The notes: a model not told the origin generated them from the sequence alone. A DNA stretch of 6,450 nucleotides from Chloroflexota bacterium (GCA_017885485.1 JAFNFZ010000095.1:1-6450); one strand, 5' to 3'. Positions 1 to 5,390 are shown, numbered from the stretch's first letter. Made by a program: numbers and translations.

Positions 1-691
1 CGGCATACTTCCCATAGTCAAAGAGAACCATCTGCTCTATTCAACCCTTGATTCCGGTAGAGGAACAGGAACACAAGGGCTTCTACTGAAGAGAGAACTC
101 ACTGATAGCGAAAGAAGCGAGGCAACTTCAAGGTTGTTGGAGTATGTTGACACTCATTGCTCTCGGAGATGTTCATCCTTCAAATTGGCGGAAGCCCCTG
201 CGTCGGTCGGCAAACTGAGTGAAGAGCCCACAGCAGCCCTGGTCAATCTACCCACGAAATCCTCGGCATACTTGAACTCTAGGTCCTGGATAACGACTAC
301 TCCACTTCTCGCCGCCTTGTTTATGTCCTGCCTGTGTGTTCTTGGCCATTCTCTCCAAATGGTCTCTTCAAAGGGCTGTCTTAATGGCAGAACAAAGTTG
401 CATGGCAGACCGGTTGCCCTATCGTATCTGAAGCGGAATCCGCGATTGACCAGGGCTGCTGTGGGCTCTTCACTCAGTTTGCCGACCGACGCAGGGGCTT
501 CCGCCAATTTGAAGGATGAACATCTCCGAGAGCAATGAGTGTCAACATACTCCAACAACCTTGAAGTTGCCTCGCTTCTTTCGCTATCAGTGAGTTCTCT
601 CTTCAGTAGAAGCCCTTGTGTTCCTGTTCCTCTACCGGAATCAAGGGTTGAATAGAGCAGATGGTTCTCTTTGACTATGGGAAGTATGCCG
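1..691. repeat. Perfect 248-bp inverted repeat with 195-bp spacer
   Basis: Positions 1-248 are the exact reverse complement of 444-691 (position p pairs with 692-p). The first mismatch is at 249/443, leaving a unique spacer at 249-443. The right arm lies inside the FemAB-like minus-strand gene and the left arm is its inverted copy, so plus-strand 2-248 re-encodes about residues 56-137 of that protein. The window begins inside the structure, so the true arm length is unknown. Perfect identity without transposase, integrase or target duplication argues against an insertion sequence. A snap-back or template-switch chimera (as in multiple displacement amplification or assembly at a contig end) or a very recent inverted duplication fits better. 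The repeat is seen directly; its origin is inferred. Confidence 0.97.
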
Positions 692-855
692 ACCAGCTGG
701 GACGGAGCAGTCTCAATCAGTAGCGGGATGAACTGGCGTCCCTCAGCCTCATGCACATACTTCCAGTCAAAATACAGGGAGAAGCTGCCATCTTCGCCGT
801 CGACGAAGGAATCCCATGCTGACTTGTCCTCCAAAGTAGCTTCTCGGACTCTCAT
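154..855 (-). CDS. FemAB/GNAT-like aminoacyl- or acyltransferase, 3' end broken by inverted repeat
   Basis: The reading frame gives 233 residues, but only about residues 1-202 look native. Residues 204-233 are translated from the inverted repeat copy and codon 203 sits on the junction. The N-terminal part has a GNAT/FemAB style: an acidic Wxx(F) start (about 8-20), a W-containing strand, and LVGILPI at 54-60. The segment WPRTHRQDINKAARSGVVV (170-188) resembles the basic helix before the second acyltransferase fold in FemAB and BioF2-like proteins. Such proteins transfer amino acids or acyl groups onto peptidoglycan precursors or cell-surface glycans and usually have about 330-360 residues, so roughly the last 40% is missing. 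I chose ATG 855 because GGAG lies 10 bases upstream; a GTG at 891 has no ribosome binding site. The gene is divergent from vapBC. The family call is moderate and the substrate unknown. Confidence 0.62.
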   Translation of the reverse strand: MRVREATLEDKSAWDSFVDGEDGSFSLYFDWKYVHEAEGRQFIPLLIETAPSQLVGILPIVKENHLLYSTLDSGRGTGTQGLLLKRELTDSERSEATSRLLEYVDTHCSRRCSSFKLAEAPASVGKLSEEPTAALVNRGFRFRYDRATGLPCNFVLPLRQPFEETIWREWPRTHRQDINKAARSGVVVIQDLEFKYAEDFVGRLTRAAVGSSLSLPTDAGASANLKDEHLREQ

Positions 856-937
856 GTGTTGGTCGCTCCAATCCGTCAATAGTTGTACCACTGTTCGGGC
901 AGCAGTTGCCAGTCCTTGCGCTTGCCACCCTTTGCGG

Positions 938-987
938 TTGCATTGTGGTGGTCAGTGATGTATGATAGTAATGTATTGTTGATACAT
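938..987 (+). promoter_or_regulatory. vapBC promoter with palindromic operator
   Basis: TTGCAT (938-943) and TATGAT (961-966) are spaced by 17 bases and resemble a sigma-70 promoter with a good -10 and a weak -35. ATGTAT (971-976) and ATACAT (982-987) form a perfect 6-bp inverted repeat with a 5-base spacer, placed at the expected transcription start. A further ATGTAT copy at 958-963 overlaps the -10. VapB-VapC complexes typically bind such palindromes to repress their own operon, so autoregulation is likely. The motif is seen; the binding is inferred. Confidence 0.55.
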
Positions 988-1001
988 AGAATGGAGGCAT
1001 A

Positions 1002-1208
1002 TTGACAAGGCGCACCGTGGTTATCGACGACAAGCTGCTGGATGAGGCACGCCAGGCGCTGGGCACCCGAAGCATCCGGGCCACAATTGAGACCGGGCTG
1101 CGGGAAGCCATCCGCAAGCAGCGACTGGAAGAGCTGCGTCAGTCCCTCGGCATGCTGGACCTCGATCTGACCGCAAAGGACCTGGAGAGACTGCGGAATG
1201 AAGGATGA
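1002..1208 (+). CDS. vapB: VapB-family antitoxin
   Basis: This 68-residue protein has the layout of a type II VapB antitoxin. An N-terminal ribbon-helix-helix DNA-binding part (TRRTVVIDDKLLDEA, then a helix around 24-38 with TIETGLREAI) is followed by an acidic and basic C-terminal tail (LEELRQSLGMLDLDLTAKDLERLR) that would wrap the toxin. It should dimerise, bind the upstream palindrome and neutralise VapC. The start is TTG at 1002, with GGAGG at 993-997 only 4 bases away; the ATG at 991 is out of frame and hits a stop at once. Its last 11 bases overlap the start of the toxin gene, so the two are translationally coupled. The length is close to the family norm. Confidence is high for family, lower for exact start. 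Confidence 0.9.
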   Translation: MTRRTVVIDDKLLDEARQALGTRSIRATIETGLREAIRKQRLEELRQSLGMLDLDLTAKDLERLRNEG

Positions 1209-1620
1209 CCTCTACCTGGTTGATACCTCTGTTTGGGTCGAGGTCCTCGCCAGAGGTAGAGGCGGCTCGAAGCTCTGCCGGCGTGTAGATGACCTGCTGG
1301 CGGCCGACCTGGTTGCCATTACGGGCATGGTACGGCTTGAACTTCTGGGTGGAGCCAGAAATGAGGCGGAATACCGCCGACTGGATCGCCTGCTCTCTGC
1401 ACTGCACCTGCTTCCGGTGGATGAGGAGTGCTGGGATGAGGCAGCCCACATTGGTTTTGAGCTCAGGCAGGCGGGGATTTCAGCGCCTTTCACTGACCTA
1501 CTTATCGCCGCTGTGGCGATCCAGAACAAGACGCCGCTGATTCACCGGGACCGCCACTTCGATCTCATCGCCACCCATCTTCCACTGAAGGCAGAGAGTC
1601 ACCTTTCGAAACGGTCTTAG
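1198..1620 (+). CDS. vapC: VapC-family PIN-domain ribonuclease toxin
   Basis: This 140-residue PIN-domain protein is a probable Mg2+-dependent endoribonuclease; known VapC toxins cut tRNA or rRNA and stop translation when VapB is degraded. The four acidic residues expected of the active site are present: D9 in LVDTSVWVE, E48 in VRLELLGG, D100 in APFTDLLIAAVA, and D118 in IHRDRHFD. The domain fills the whole protein, of normal length, so the toxin appears intact. ATG 1198 overlaps the antitoxin gene by 11 bases, typical of vapBC operons. The RNA target cannot be read from sequence. A weak hairpin 60 bases downstream could end the transcript. Confidence 0.93.
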   Translation: MKDDLYLVDTSVWVEVLARGRGGSKLCRRVDDLLAADLVAITGMVRLELLGGARNEAEYRRLDRLLSALHLLPVDEECWDEAAHIGFELRQAGISAPFTDLLIAAVAIQNKTPLIHRDRHFDLIATHLPLKAESHLSKRS

Positions 1621-1849
1621 ACTGTGGGCGACTCCGGCGACCCATGTCCGGCAGGGATTCCTCGTCTGTTCACTTCCGCTGGCGCCTTTTGGCGCTACGG
1701 GTTATCCTCTCTTTGTGAGGACATTGTGATAGTGTCAGCTGCATTTGAGAGGAAGATGGCACAACCGAGGCGTAGACTGCAGGGCAGAAACAAGGACGAA
1801 GCCATGTTCGGATGGCTGGCGGAGTCACTGGTGTCGCAGAGGTAACCAT
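1621..1849. other. Intergenic region before the asparagine-synthetase-like gene
   Basis: This 229-bp gap carries the hairpin at 1680-1697. A weak promoter candidate lies at TTATCC (1702-1707) and GATAGT (1726-1731), spacing 18. An open frame from 1624 to 1845 has no ribosome binding site at its GTG start. A shorter version from ATG 1756 would give a 29-residue basic peptide, with AGAGGA only 2 bases upstream, too close to be convincing. I do not call a gene here. Confidence 0.4.
1680..1697 (+). terminator. Weak hairpin after vapBC, possible terminator
   Basis: TGGCGCC (1680-1686) and GGCGCTA (1691-1697) pair around a TTTT loop, giving a 7-bp stem with one G-U pair. The downstream sequence is only mildly pyrimidine-rich (TCCTCTCTTTG, 1705-1715) and has no clear T-run, so intrinsic termination is uncertain. 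It could equally be a structure in the leader of the following gene. Confidence 0.3.
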
Positions 1850-3700
1850 ATGCCGGGAATAGTGGGATGTATATCGGGTGATACCCGCGATGAGCAACTT
1901 CTGGACCGGATGATTGCCTCGGTAAGACATGAAGATTGGTATCGGATAGACAAATACGTTGACCCTCCTTTCAGTATTGCCAGGGTGCATCTGGGGATCT
2001 CCAACCAACAACCTCAGCCGATCTTCAATGAAGACAGAACCCTGTGCGTGTTCATGGAGGGCAGGATCTACGGCTACGATGAAGAGAAGAGGCGGCTGGA
2101 GGGCAGGCACCGCTTTGCCTTCCACAACGATCCGGAGTTCTGTCTGCACCTCTATGAAGAACAGGGAGTCTCGTTCCTGGAGAGACTGAATGGCGCTTTC
2201 GTGCTGCTGATCTGTGATCTCAAGCAGAGGAAAGTGATCCTTGCCAACGATAGATACGGGCTGATGCGGGCGTACTGGGCAGTGAACAACGGCGCATTGC
2301 TGTTTGCCCCGCAAGCCAAGGCGATACTGCAGGACAGAGCTTTCGAGAGGGAACTGAATACCGAGGCACTGGTGGCCTATTTGGCCTTTGGAGAATTCTG
2401 GGGGGACAGAACGCTGTTCAAGGGGGTACACATCCTGCCTCCGGCCTCGATCCTGACCTACGGCAGCGGGAAGCTCTCGGTGACGCAGTACTGGCAGTTC
2501 AGGTACCAGCCCGACCGCAGCCTTTCAGAGAGGGAAATGGCGGAGCATGTGGCCGAAGCCTTCAGGAGAGCGGTGGCAGTGCGTATGAGGGACCCACTGC
2601 GGTACGGGGTATCGCTGAGTGGCGGGCTGGATTGCAGATCCGTTCTGGCTGCCATCGAGCCCGAAAGAAGGCGGGATTTGGCCACCTACAGCTATGGTCC
2701 GTCATGTTGTGACCAGATAGCCATCGCCAGGAAGGTGGCGGAGAAGTGCGGGACGCGACACCGCTTCATAGAGCTTAAGCCAGAGACAATCGTAGACAAT
2801 GCGGAGCAACTGGTGTGGCTGACGGATGGAAGGAACCATATCGAGGGAAGCTTCCTTCACCCGGTGCACAGACAAGCCAGGGATGAAGTTGACGTGGTCT
2901 TCGATGGTTTTGTGCTGGATCGTACGCTGGGCGGCAGCCAGCTGAACCAGAACCGGATACACCCCGATAGCAAGGAGGAACTGATCTCCAGCGTCCTCAA
3001 GAGCATGAGGCTGTTTGGGGATGACGCACTGCTCAGGCTGTGCAGACCCGAGTACCATGCCCTGGTCAAAGAAGTACCTTCGAGCACACTCAGGGCGGAG
3101 TTTGACAAGCTGAGCCACGCCGATCCGAGCACCACCTTTGATGAATTCTACGTGACCACCCGTGTGGGATACGCGTCGTCGTGGCATGTCCCCCTGAGGG
3201 ATCTGGTGGAGGTGTCATTCCCCACTGCCGACAATGACTTGCTAGACACCGTGTTCAAGATTCCGCCGGAGCAAAGGCTGAATCATCGGATTCACCGGCA
3301 GGTCCTGATGAGGCTGTCGCCGGAGCTGGCCGGGATTACCTACAACAAGATAATGATGCCAGCCAGTGCCCCCCTGTTCCTCTGGAGGTTTGGGAAGGCT
3401 TATCGACTTTACGCCCGGGAGAGGCGCGGCGAACTGGCCTGGAGGCTATCCAGAGGCAGGCTGCACATCCGCAACAGGGCCGACTACGTGGATCATGCCG
3501 GTTGGCTGCGGACAAATGATTCATGGAAGTCCTATTTCAGGACGTTGCTGCTGAGCAACGACTCACTTTCGAAGGAGTATCTCGACCAGAACTACATCAG
3601 CTACCTGTTCGGTGCACATGAAGAGGGGAGGGTCAACGCCTCCTTCAGGATCATGCGGCTGGTGACCTTCGAGATATTTCTCAGGCGATTCCTGGCTTGA
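1850..3700 (+). CDS. Asparagine-synthetase-like amide synthetase with a degenerate glutaminase domain
   Basis: The 616-residue protein has the AsnB layout: a class II glutaminase-like domain (about 1-170) and an asparagine synthase/ATP-pyrophosphatase domain (about 225-560). The synthetase domain keeps the PPi loop as SGGLDCRS (257-264; the usual serine after the aspartate is Cys262). It also has a degenerate FDGFVLDRTLGG segment (351-362) in place of the usual GDGADELFGGY-type motif, and a conserved-type lysine in ITYNKIMMPA (Lys500). The glutaminase half begins MPGIVGCISG, so the Cys2 nucleophile is Pro, and the NGE motif reads EGR (70-72). It should therefore not hydrolyse glutamine and would need free ammonia or another amine. 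Cys-less AsnB homologues include beta-lactam synthetase and lasso-peptide cyclases. ATG 1850 has GAGG 7 bases upstream; an upstream in-frame GTG (1745) has no domain support. Substrate unknown; convergent with the gene ending at 3856. Confidence 0.88.
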   Translation: MPGIVGCISGDTRDEQLLDRMIASVRHEDWYRIDKYVDPPFSIARVHLGISNQQPQPIFNEDRTLCVFMEGRIYGYDEEKRRLEGRHRFAFHNDPEFCLHLYEEQGVSFLERLNGAFVLLICDLKQRKVILANDRYGLMRAYWAVNNGALLFAPQAKAILQDRAFERELNTEALVAYLAFGEFWGDRTLFKGVHILPPASILTYGSGKLSVTQYWQFRYQPDRSLSEREMAEHVAEAFRRAVAVRMRDPLRYGVSLSGGLDCRSVLAAIEPERRRDLATYSYGPSCCDQIAIARKVAEKCGTRHRFIELKPETIVDNAEQLVWLTDGRNHIEGSFLHPVHRQARDEVDVVFDGFVLDRTLGGSQLNQNRIHPDSKEELISSVLKSMRLFGDDALLRLCRPEYHALVKEVPSSTLRAEFDKLSHADPSTTFDEFYVTTRVGYASSWHVPLRDLVEVSFPTADNDLLDTVFKIPPEQRLNHRIHRQVLMRLSPELAGITYNKIMMPASAPLFLWRFGKAYRLYARERRGELAWRLSRGRLHIRNRADYVDHAGWLRTNDSWKSYFRTLLLSNDSLSKEYLDQNYISYLFGAHEEGRVNASFRIMRLVTFEIFLRRFLA

Positions 3701-3773
3701 GCGCCTGTGGTCTCTGTGAGCGATGTTGACTGGACCCTCATGCTCGGCACTGTGGCAACTGTGCGATCTCGAC

Positions 3774-3800
3774 CCCGCATTGAGCCGCAGTGTCTGCGGG
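3774..3800. other. Alternative GC-rich hairpins between convergent genes
   Basis: CCGCAG (3785-3790) pairs with CTGCGG (3794-3799) around a TGT loop, and CCCGCA (3774-3779) can instead pair with TGCGGG (3795-3800). Neither has a T-run on either strand. Position between convergent genes suggests a transcript-end role, perhaps factor-assisted, but this is speculative. The rest of 3701-3855 shows nothing else. Confidence 0.25.
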
Positions 3801-3855
3801 CGCGGTGAGGTTCGAGATATCACCCAACCTCAGCTTGGATAGAAGCGAGGCAGCC

Positions 3856-4089
3856 TCAAGAGCCCTTGTTGGAACCGACGGCGGCCTGCAGTTTCTGGAC
3901 AAGCTGGCGCCGCTTCTGCTCATCCCCACTCAAGTCCCGCTTGAGCCTTCTCCAGGCAGCCGGGCAATCCTTGTAGGTGACACCCGCAATCTTGTGAAAG
4001 ACCTCGTCGATCTGTTTTCTGTTGCCTGGAGTGACTGTGATTTCAGCCTCCTTGATGATGTCCTTCATGTGGCGAAAATAGCAGGACAT
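3856..4089 (-). CDS. Small conserved-looking hypothetical protein (77 aa)
   Basis: This small soluble protein begins MSCYFRHMKDIIKEAEI and continues with VTPGNRKQIDEVFHKIAG, a DCPAAWRRLKRDL segment, and a charged helix (about 54-72). It looks mostly alpha-helical and basic. Cys3 and Cys42 and the histidines at 7 and 32 could bind a metal or form a disulfide, but no recognised motif is present. I recall similar short proteins starting MSCYFRH in anaerobic bacteria and archaea but cannot name a domain. Translation is well supported: ATG 4089 has GGAGGTGAT (4095-4103, minus strand) 5 bases upstream. It lies 21 bases downstream of the zinc-finger miniprotein gene on the same strand, so the two are probably co-transcribed and may act together. 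Function unknown. Confidence 0.75.
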   Translation of the reverse strand: MSCYFRHMKDIIKEAEITVTPGNRKQIDEVFHKIAGVTYKDCPAAWRRLKRDLSGDEQKRRQLVQKLQAAVGSNKGS

Positions 4090-4110
4090 GGGATATCACC
4101 TCCAAAACGT

Positions 4111-4371
4111 TCACAGTAGGGCCGAACTCGGTGCCCTGGACAACGAGCGCATGCCCAGTCCACTGCATTCTGGGCAGATGGGTCCAGGCATCAACGGTGG
4201 TTCTGTGCCCCATCCTTCACACTTGGCGCAGACTATCCATTGCCTCATACGATTGGGCGCTTTGCCGATCCCATTGCAGGTCGGGCACGGTTTCCGAGAC
4301 CAATTCATCGGCGGTATCCACCTTGGACCTGCTATTTGGCCAGCTCCGACGCAGTTCTTGCATGTTATCAT
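4111..4371 (-). CDS. DnaJ-type zinc-finger miniprotein (four CxxCxGxG motifs)
   Basis: The 86-residue protein has four CxxCxGxG-type motifs: CKNCVGAG (Cys4/7), CPTCNGIG (Cys29/32), CAKCEGWG (Cys48/51) and CPECSGLG (Cys66/69). Eight cysteines in this pattern are the signature of the DnaJ central zinc domain, which binds two Zn2+ and helps hold unfolded clients or reduce disulfides. Here the domain stands alone, with no J-domain and no C-terminal substrate domain. The motif spacing is about 25, 19 and 18 residues, longer and more even than in DnaJ. Free-standing versions are known, for example plant BSD2. ATG 4371 has GGAGGTGA (4375-4382, minus strand). It leads a two-gene minus-strand operon. 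A chaperone accessory or redox role is inferred only; rubredoxin-like electron transfer is unlikely. Confidence 0.82.
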   Translation of the reverse strand: MITCKNCVGAGQIAGPRWIPPMNWSRKPCPTCNGIGKAPNRMRQWIVCAKCEGWGTEPPLMPGPICPECSGLGMRSLSRAPSSALL

Positions 4372-4387
4372 CTGTCACCTCCTGTCC

Positions 4388-4408
4388 TGCATGTGCACGG
4401 CGCATGCA
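4388..4408 (-). promoter_or_regulatory. Inverted repeat just upstream of the zinc-finger gene RBS
   Basis: TGCATGTGC (4388-4396) and GCGCATGCA (4400-4408) match except one position, around a 3-base loop, and end 6 bases from the GGAGGTGA ribosome binding site. On the minus-strand side it is preceded by a T6 run (4409-4413 region). It could be a repressor site or a leader hairpin affecting translation. No convincing -10/-35 pair was found nearby. Confidence 0.3.
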
Positions 4409-4672
4409 AAAAACCAACATGCCAAGAAACCTCTGCGGCACTACGACACCGGAAGGCGGCCCTGGATGCCGATATGGACCTCCTCCGTTTCCACTCCCTC
4501 ATTGCTGAACGGCCACTTGTTGTATGCGAGGAGCAATTGCCTCAGATCTCTGTAGAGAGCTTTGTTGCACATCTTCAGACTTGCCTGAATCAGTTACCCG
4601 AGTCTGATTCTTCTGCGACATTATACCACCGAACCTCGGCTTGGAGACAGAGGGCTTATGCAGTTGCAGGCA

Positions 4673-4696
4673 GGAGTAGGTATATATACCTACTCC
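4673..4696. promoter_or_regulatory. 24-bp perfect palindrome, probable operator
   Basis: The half-site GGAGTAGGTATA (4673-4684) is followed directly by its exact reverse complement TATACCTACTCC (4685-4696). A 24-bp perfect palindrome with a central TATATA is unlikely by chance and is typical of a dimeric repressor or activator site. It lies 165 bases upstream of the first membrane-protein gene and 300 bases from the zinc-finger gene. It lacks a T-run, so it is less like a terminator. Confidence 0.6.
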
Positions 4697-4698
4697 CA

Positions 4699-4726
4699 CG
4701 GGGCATTCCCCGGGTAGATACTACTC
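4699..4726. promoter_or_regulatory. Hairpin plus second palindromic half-site element
   Basis: CGGGG (4699-4703) and CCCCG (4708-4712) pair around CATT. Overlapping its right edge, GTAG (4714-4717), ATA and CTAC (4721-4724) form a shorter palindrome followed by TC. This shares the GTAG...CTACTC core of the neighbouring 24-bp palindrome, so the two may be tandem sites for one regulator, 33-35 bases apart centre to centre. Confidence 0.4.
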
Positions 4727-4860
4727 ACACAACGATCTGTCATTGGCGACTTTTCGGCAGGCTCCGACAGGTATGGCGGCGGAAGTCAAATCGACCGATG
4801 TGATGCTACTCTAGTGGTGCAAAAGAAAGAGGCCTACGGGCTAGAGAAGGAGGAAACAAA

Positions 4861-5010
4861 ATGGAATGGGAGATGGTAGTGGCAATAGCGGTGGCAACCC
4901 CGATAATCCTTCTACCGGTGGCCTTCGTCTGGTACCTGAACCTTGCCGGCATCTATGCGGTGGTGAAGGAGACTCGGGAGGCTCGCAAAGAAGCCAGAGC
5001 GACAGCCTAG
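4861..5010 (+). CDS. Small single-helix membrane protein, copy 1 (49 aa)
   Basis: The 49-residue protein starts MEWEMVVAIA. A hydrophobic span at about residues 5-28 includes TPIILLPVAFVWYLNL, then AGIYAVV and a short basic-acidic tail (KETREARKEARATA). One transmembrane helix with the charged tail in the cytoplasm (N-out) is predicted by the positive-inside rule; no signal peptidase or lipobox site is visible. The ribosome binding site AAGGAGG (4847-4853) is 7 bases from ATG 4861, strong support for translation. A closely related copy follows 49 bases downstream. I do not recognise a named family. Possible roles include a membrane-complex subunit, a small regulator of a membrane enzyme, or a stress-related peptide; none is shown. 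Confidence 0.8.
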   Translation: MEWEMVVAIAVATPIILLPVAFVWYLNLAGIYAVVKETREARKEARATA

Positions 5011-5059
5011 GGAAGCTGAAGAGAGGAATTCAGGAAACTGAGGTAGAGGAGGCAGCGAA

Positions 5060-5230
5060 ATGGAATGGCAGTTCATCGTAGCGATAGCGGTGGTAATCCC
5101 GGTGATACTCCTGCCGGTGGCGTTTGTGTGGTATCTAAACCTGGGTGGCCTGTATGCTGCAGTCCGTGAGGCTCGGACCAAGAGAGCGGCGGAGAAGCGG
5201 CCGGCCAGTGAGAAGGTCAGGGCAGGGTAG
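5060..5230 (+). CDS. Small single-helix membrane protein, copy 2 (56 aa)
   Basis: This 56-residue paralogue begins MEWQFIVAIAVVIPV and matches copy 1 at 28 of the first 40 residues. Residues 16-28 (ILLPVAFVWYLNL) are identical. The hydrophobic helix (about 4-28) is followed by GGLYAAVREART and a longer basic tail (KRAAEKRPASEKVRAG), so the tails diverge while the helix and its YLNLxGxY exit are conserved. ATG 5060 has AGAGGAGG (5045-5052) 7 bases upstream. Both copies also share the context GAAATGGAATGG or AAAATGGAATGG around the start. The pair is probably one operon ended by the terminator at 5269. Conservation of the helix and replacement of synonymous bases (for example in LPVAFVWY) suggest purifying selection on real proteins. 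Function unknown. Confidence 0.82.
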   Translation: MEWQFIVAIAVVIPVILLPVAFVWYLNLGGLYAAVREARTKRAAEKRPASEKVRAG

Positions 5231-5268
5231 CTCGCAGGACACCGACACAACAAGGTTCCAGCAAGCAC

Positions 5269-5301
5269 GGGGCTCTTCACAGAGCCCCTTCTTCTTTTCT
5301 T
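5269..5301 (+). terminator. Intrinsic terminator after the membrane-protein pair
   Basis: GGGGCTCT (5269-5276) pairs perfectly with AGAGCCCC (5281-5288) around TCAC, an 8-bp GC-rich stem, followed by the T-rich tail TTCTTCTTTTCTT (5289-5301). This is a textbook intrinsic terminator. It separates the membrane-protein pair from the hsp20 gene. Confidence 0.9.
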
Positions 5302-5310
5302 ATCCCCAGA

Positions 5311-5330
5311 AAGCGTGACAAAAGTCGCTT
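5311..5330. promoter_or_regulatory. Imperfect inverted repeat upstream of hsp20
   Basis: AAGCGTGAC (5311-5319) and GTCGCTT (5324-5330) pair over 7 bases with a 2-base bulge around AAAA. It precedes a possible -10 TAGAAT (5351-5356), for which no good -35 exists. It matches neither the CIRCE nor the HAIR heat-shock operator that I know, so it is only a candidate site. Confidence 0.25.
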
Positions 5331-5390
5331 ATGGCCGCCCCCGAAATGGGTAGAATCAATGTGAGAGTTTGAAGGAAAGGAGGTGCGGCG

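Larger units (their letters stand above)
4409..4846. other. Divergent intergenic region, no confident gene
   Basis: About 440 bases separate the minus-strand zinc-finger operon from the plus-strand membrane-protein pair. It holds the 24-bp palindrome at 4673-4696, a CGGGG/CCCCG hairpin (4699-4712) and a GTAG-ATA-CTAC site (4714-4724). A plus-strand open frame from ATG 4474 to 4803 would encode about 109 residues, but it has no ribosome binding site, mixed third-position bases unlike neighbouring genes, and no recognisable domain. A 40-residue minus-strand frame from 4621 is equally unsupported. The region is lower in GC than its neighbours and may include decayed coding sequence. Confidence 0.5.

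Noticed and set aside
134..538. 134-aa plus-strand frame across the left arm and spacer
   Set aside because: It is the inverted copy of FemAB-like codons joined to antisense of the spacer, a product of the repeat and not a gene.
1..691. Insertion sequence or CRISPR interpretation of the inverted repeat
   Set aside because: There is no transposase, the arms are inverted rather than direct, and the arms are pieces of a cellular gene.
1624..1845. 73-aa plus-strand frame starting four bases after vapC
   Set aside because: The GTG start has no ribosome binding site and the product shows no domain.
1670..2431. 253-aa minus-strand frame opposite the AsnB-like gene
   Set aside because: It is an antisense shadow of a well-supported gene and has no recognisable domain.
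1850..3700. Lasso-peptide biosynthetic cluster
   Set aside because: No precursor with a lasso core, no RRE protein and no leader peptidase are visible in the window.
3838..3860. Similarity of GAAGCGAGGCAGCCTCAAG to GAAGCGAGGCAACTTCAAG near 113
   Set aside because: Seventeen of nineteen bases match but there is no extension, no third copy and no shared context, so chance is likely.
4240..4803. 187-aa plus-strand frame across the intergenic region
   Set aside because: It overlaps the zinc-finger gene antisense, lacks a ribosome binding site, and has base use unlike neighbouring genes.
4912..5280. 122-aa minus-strand frame opposite the membrane-protein pair
   Set aside because: It covers the terminator and both paralogues antisense; the paralogues have ribosome binding sites and conserved protein sequence.
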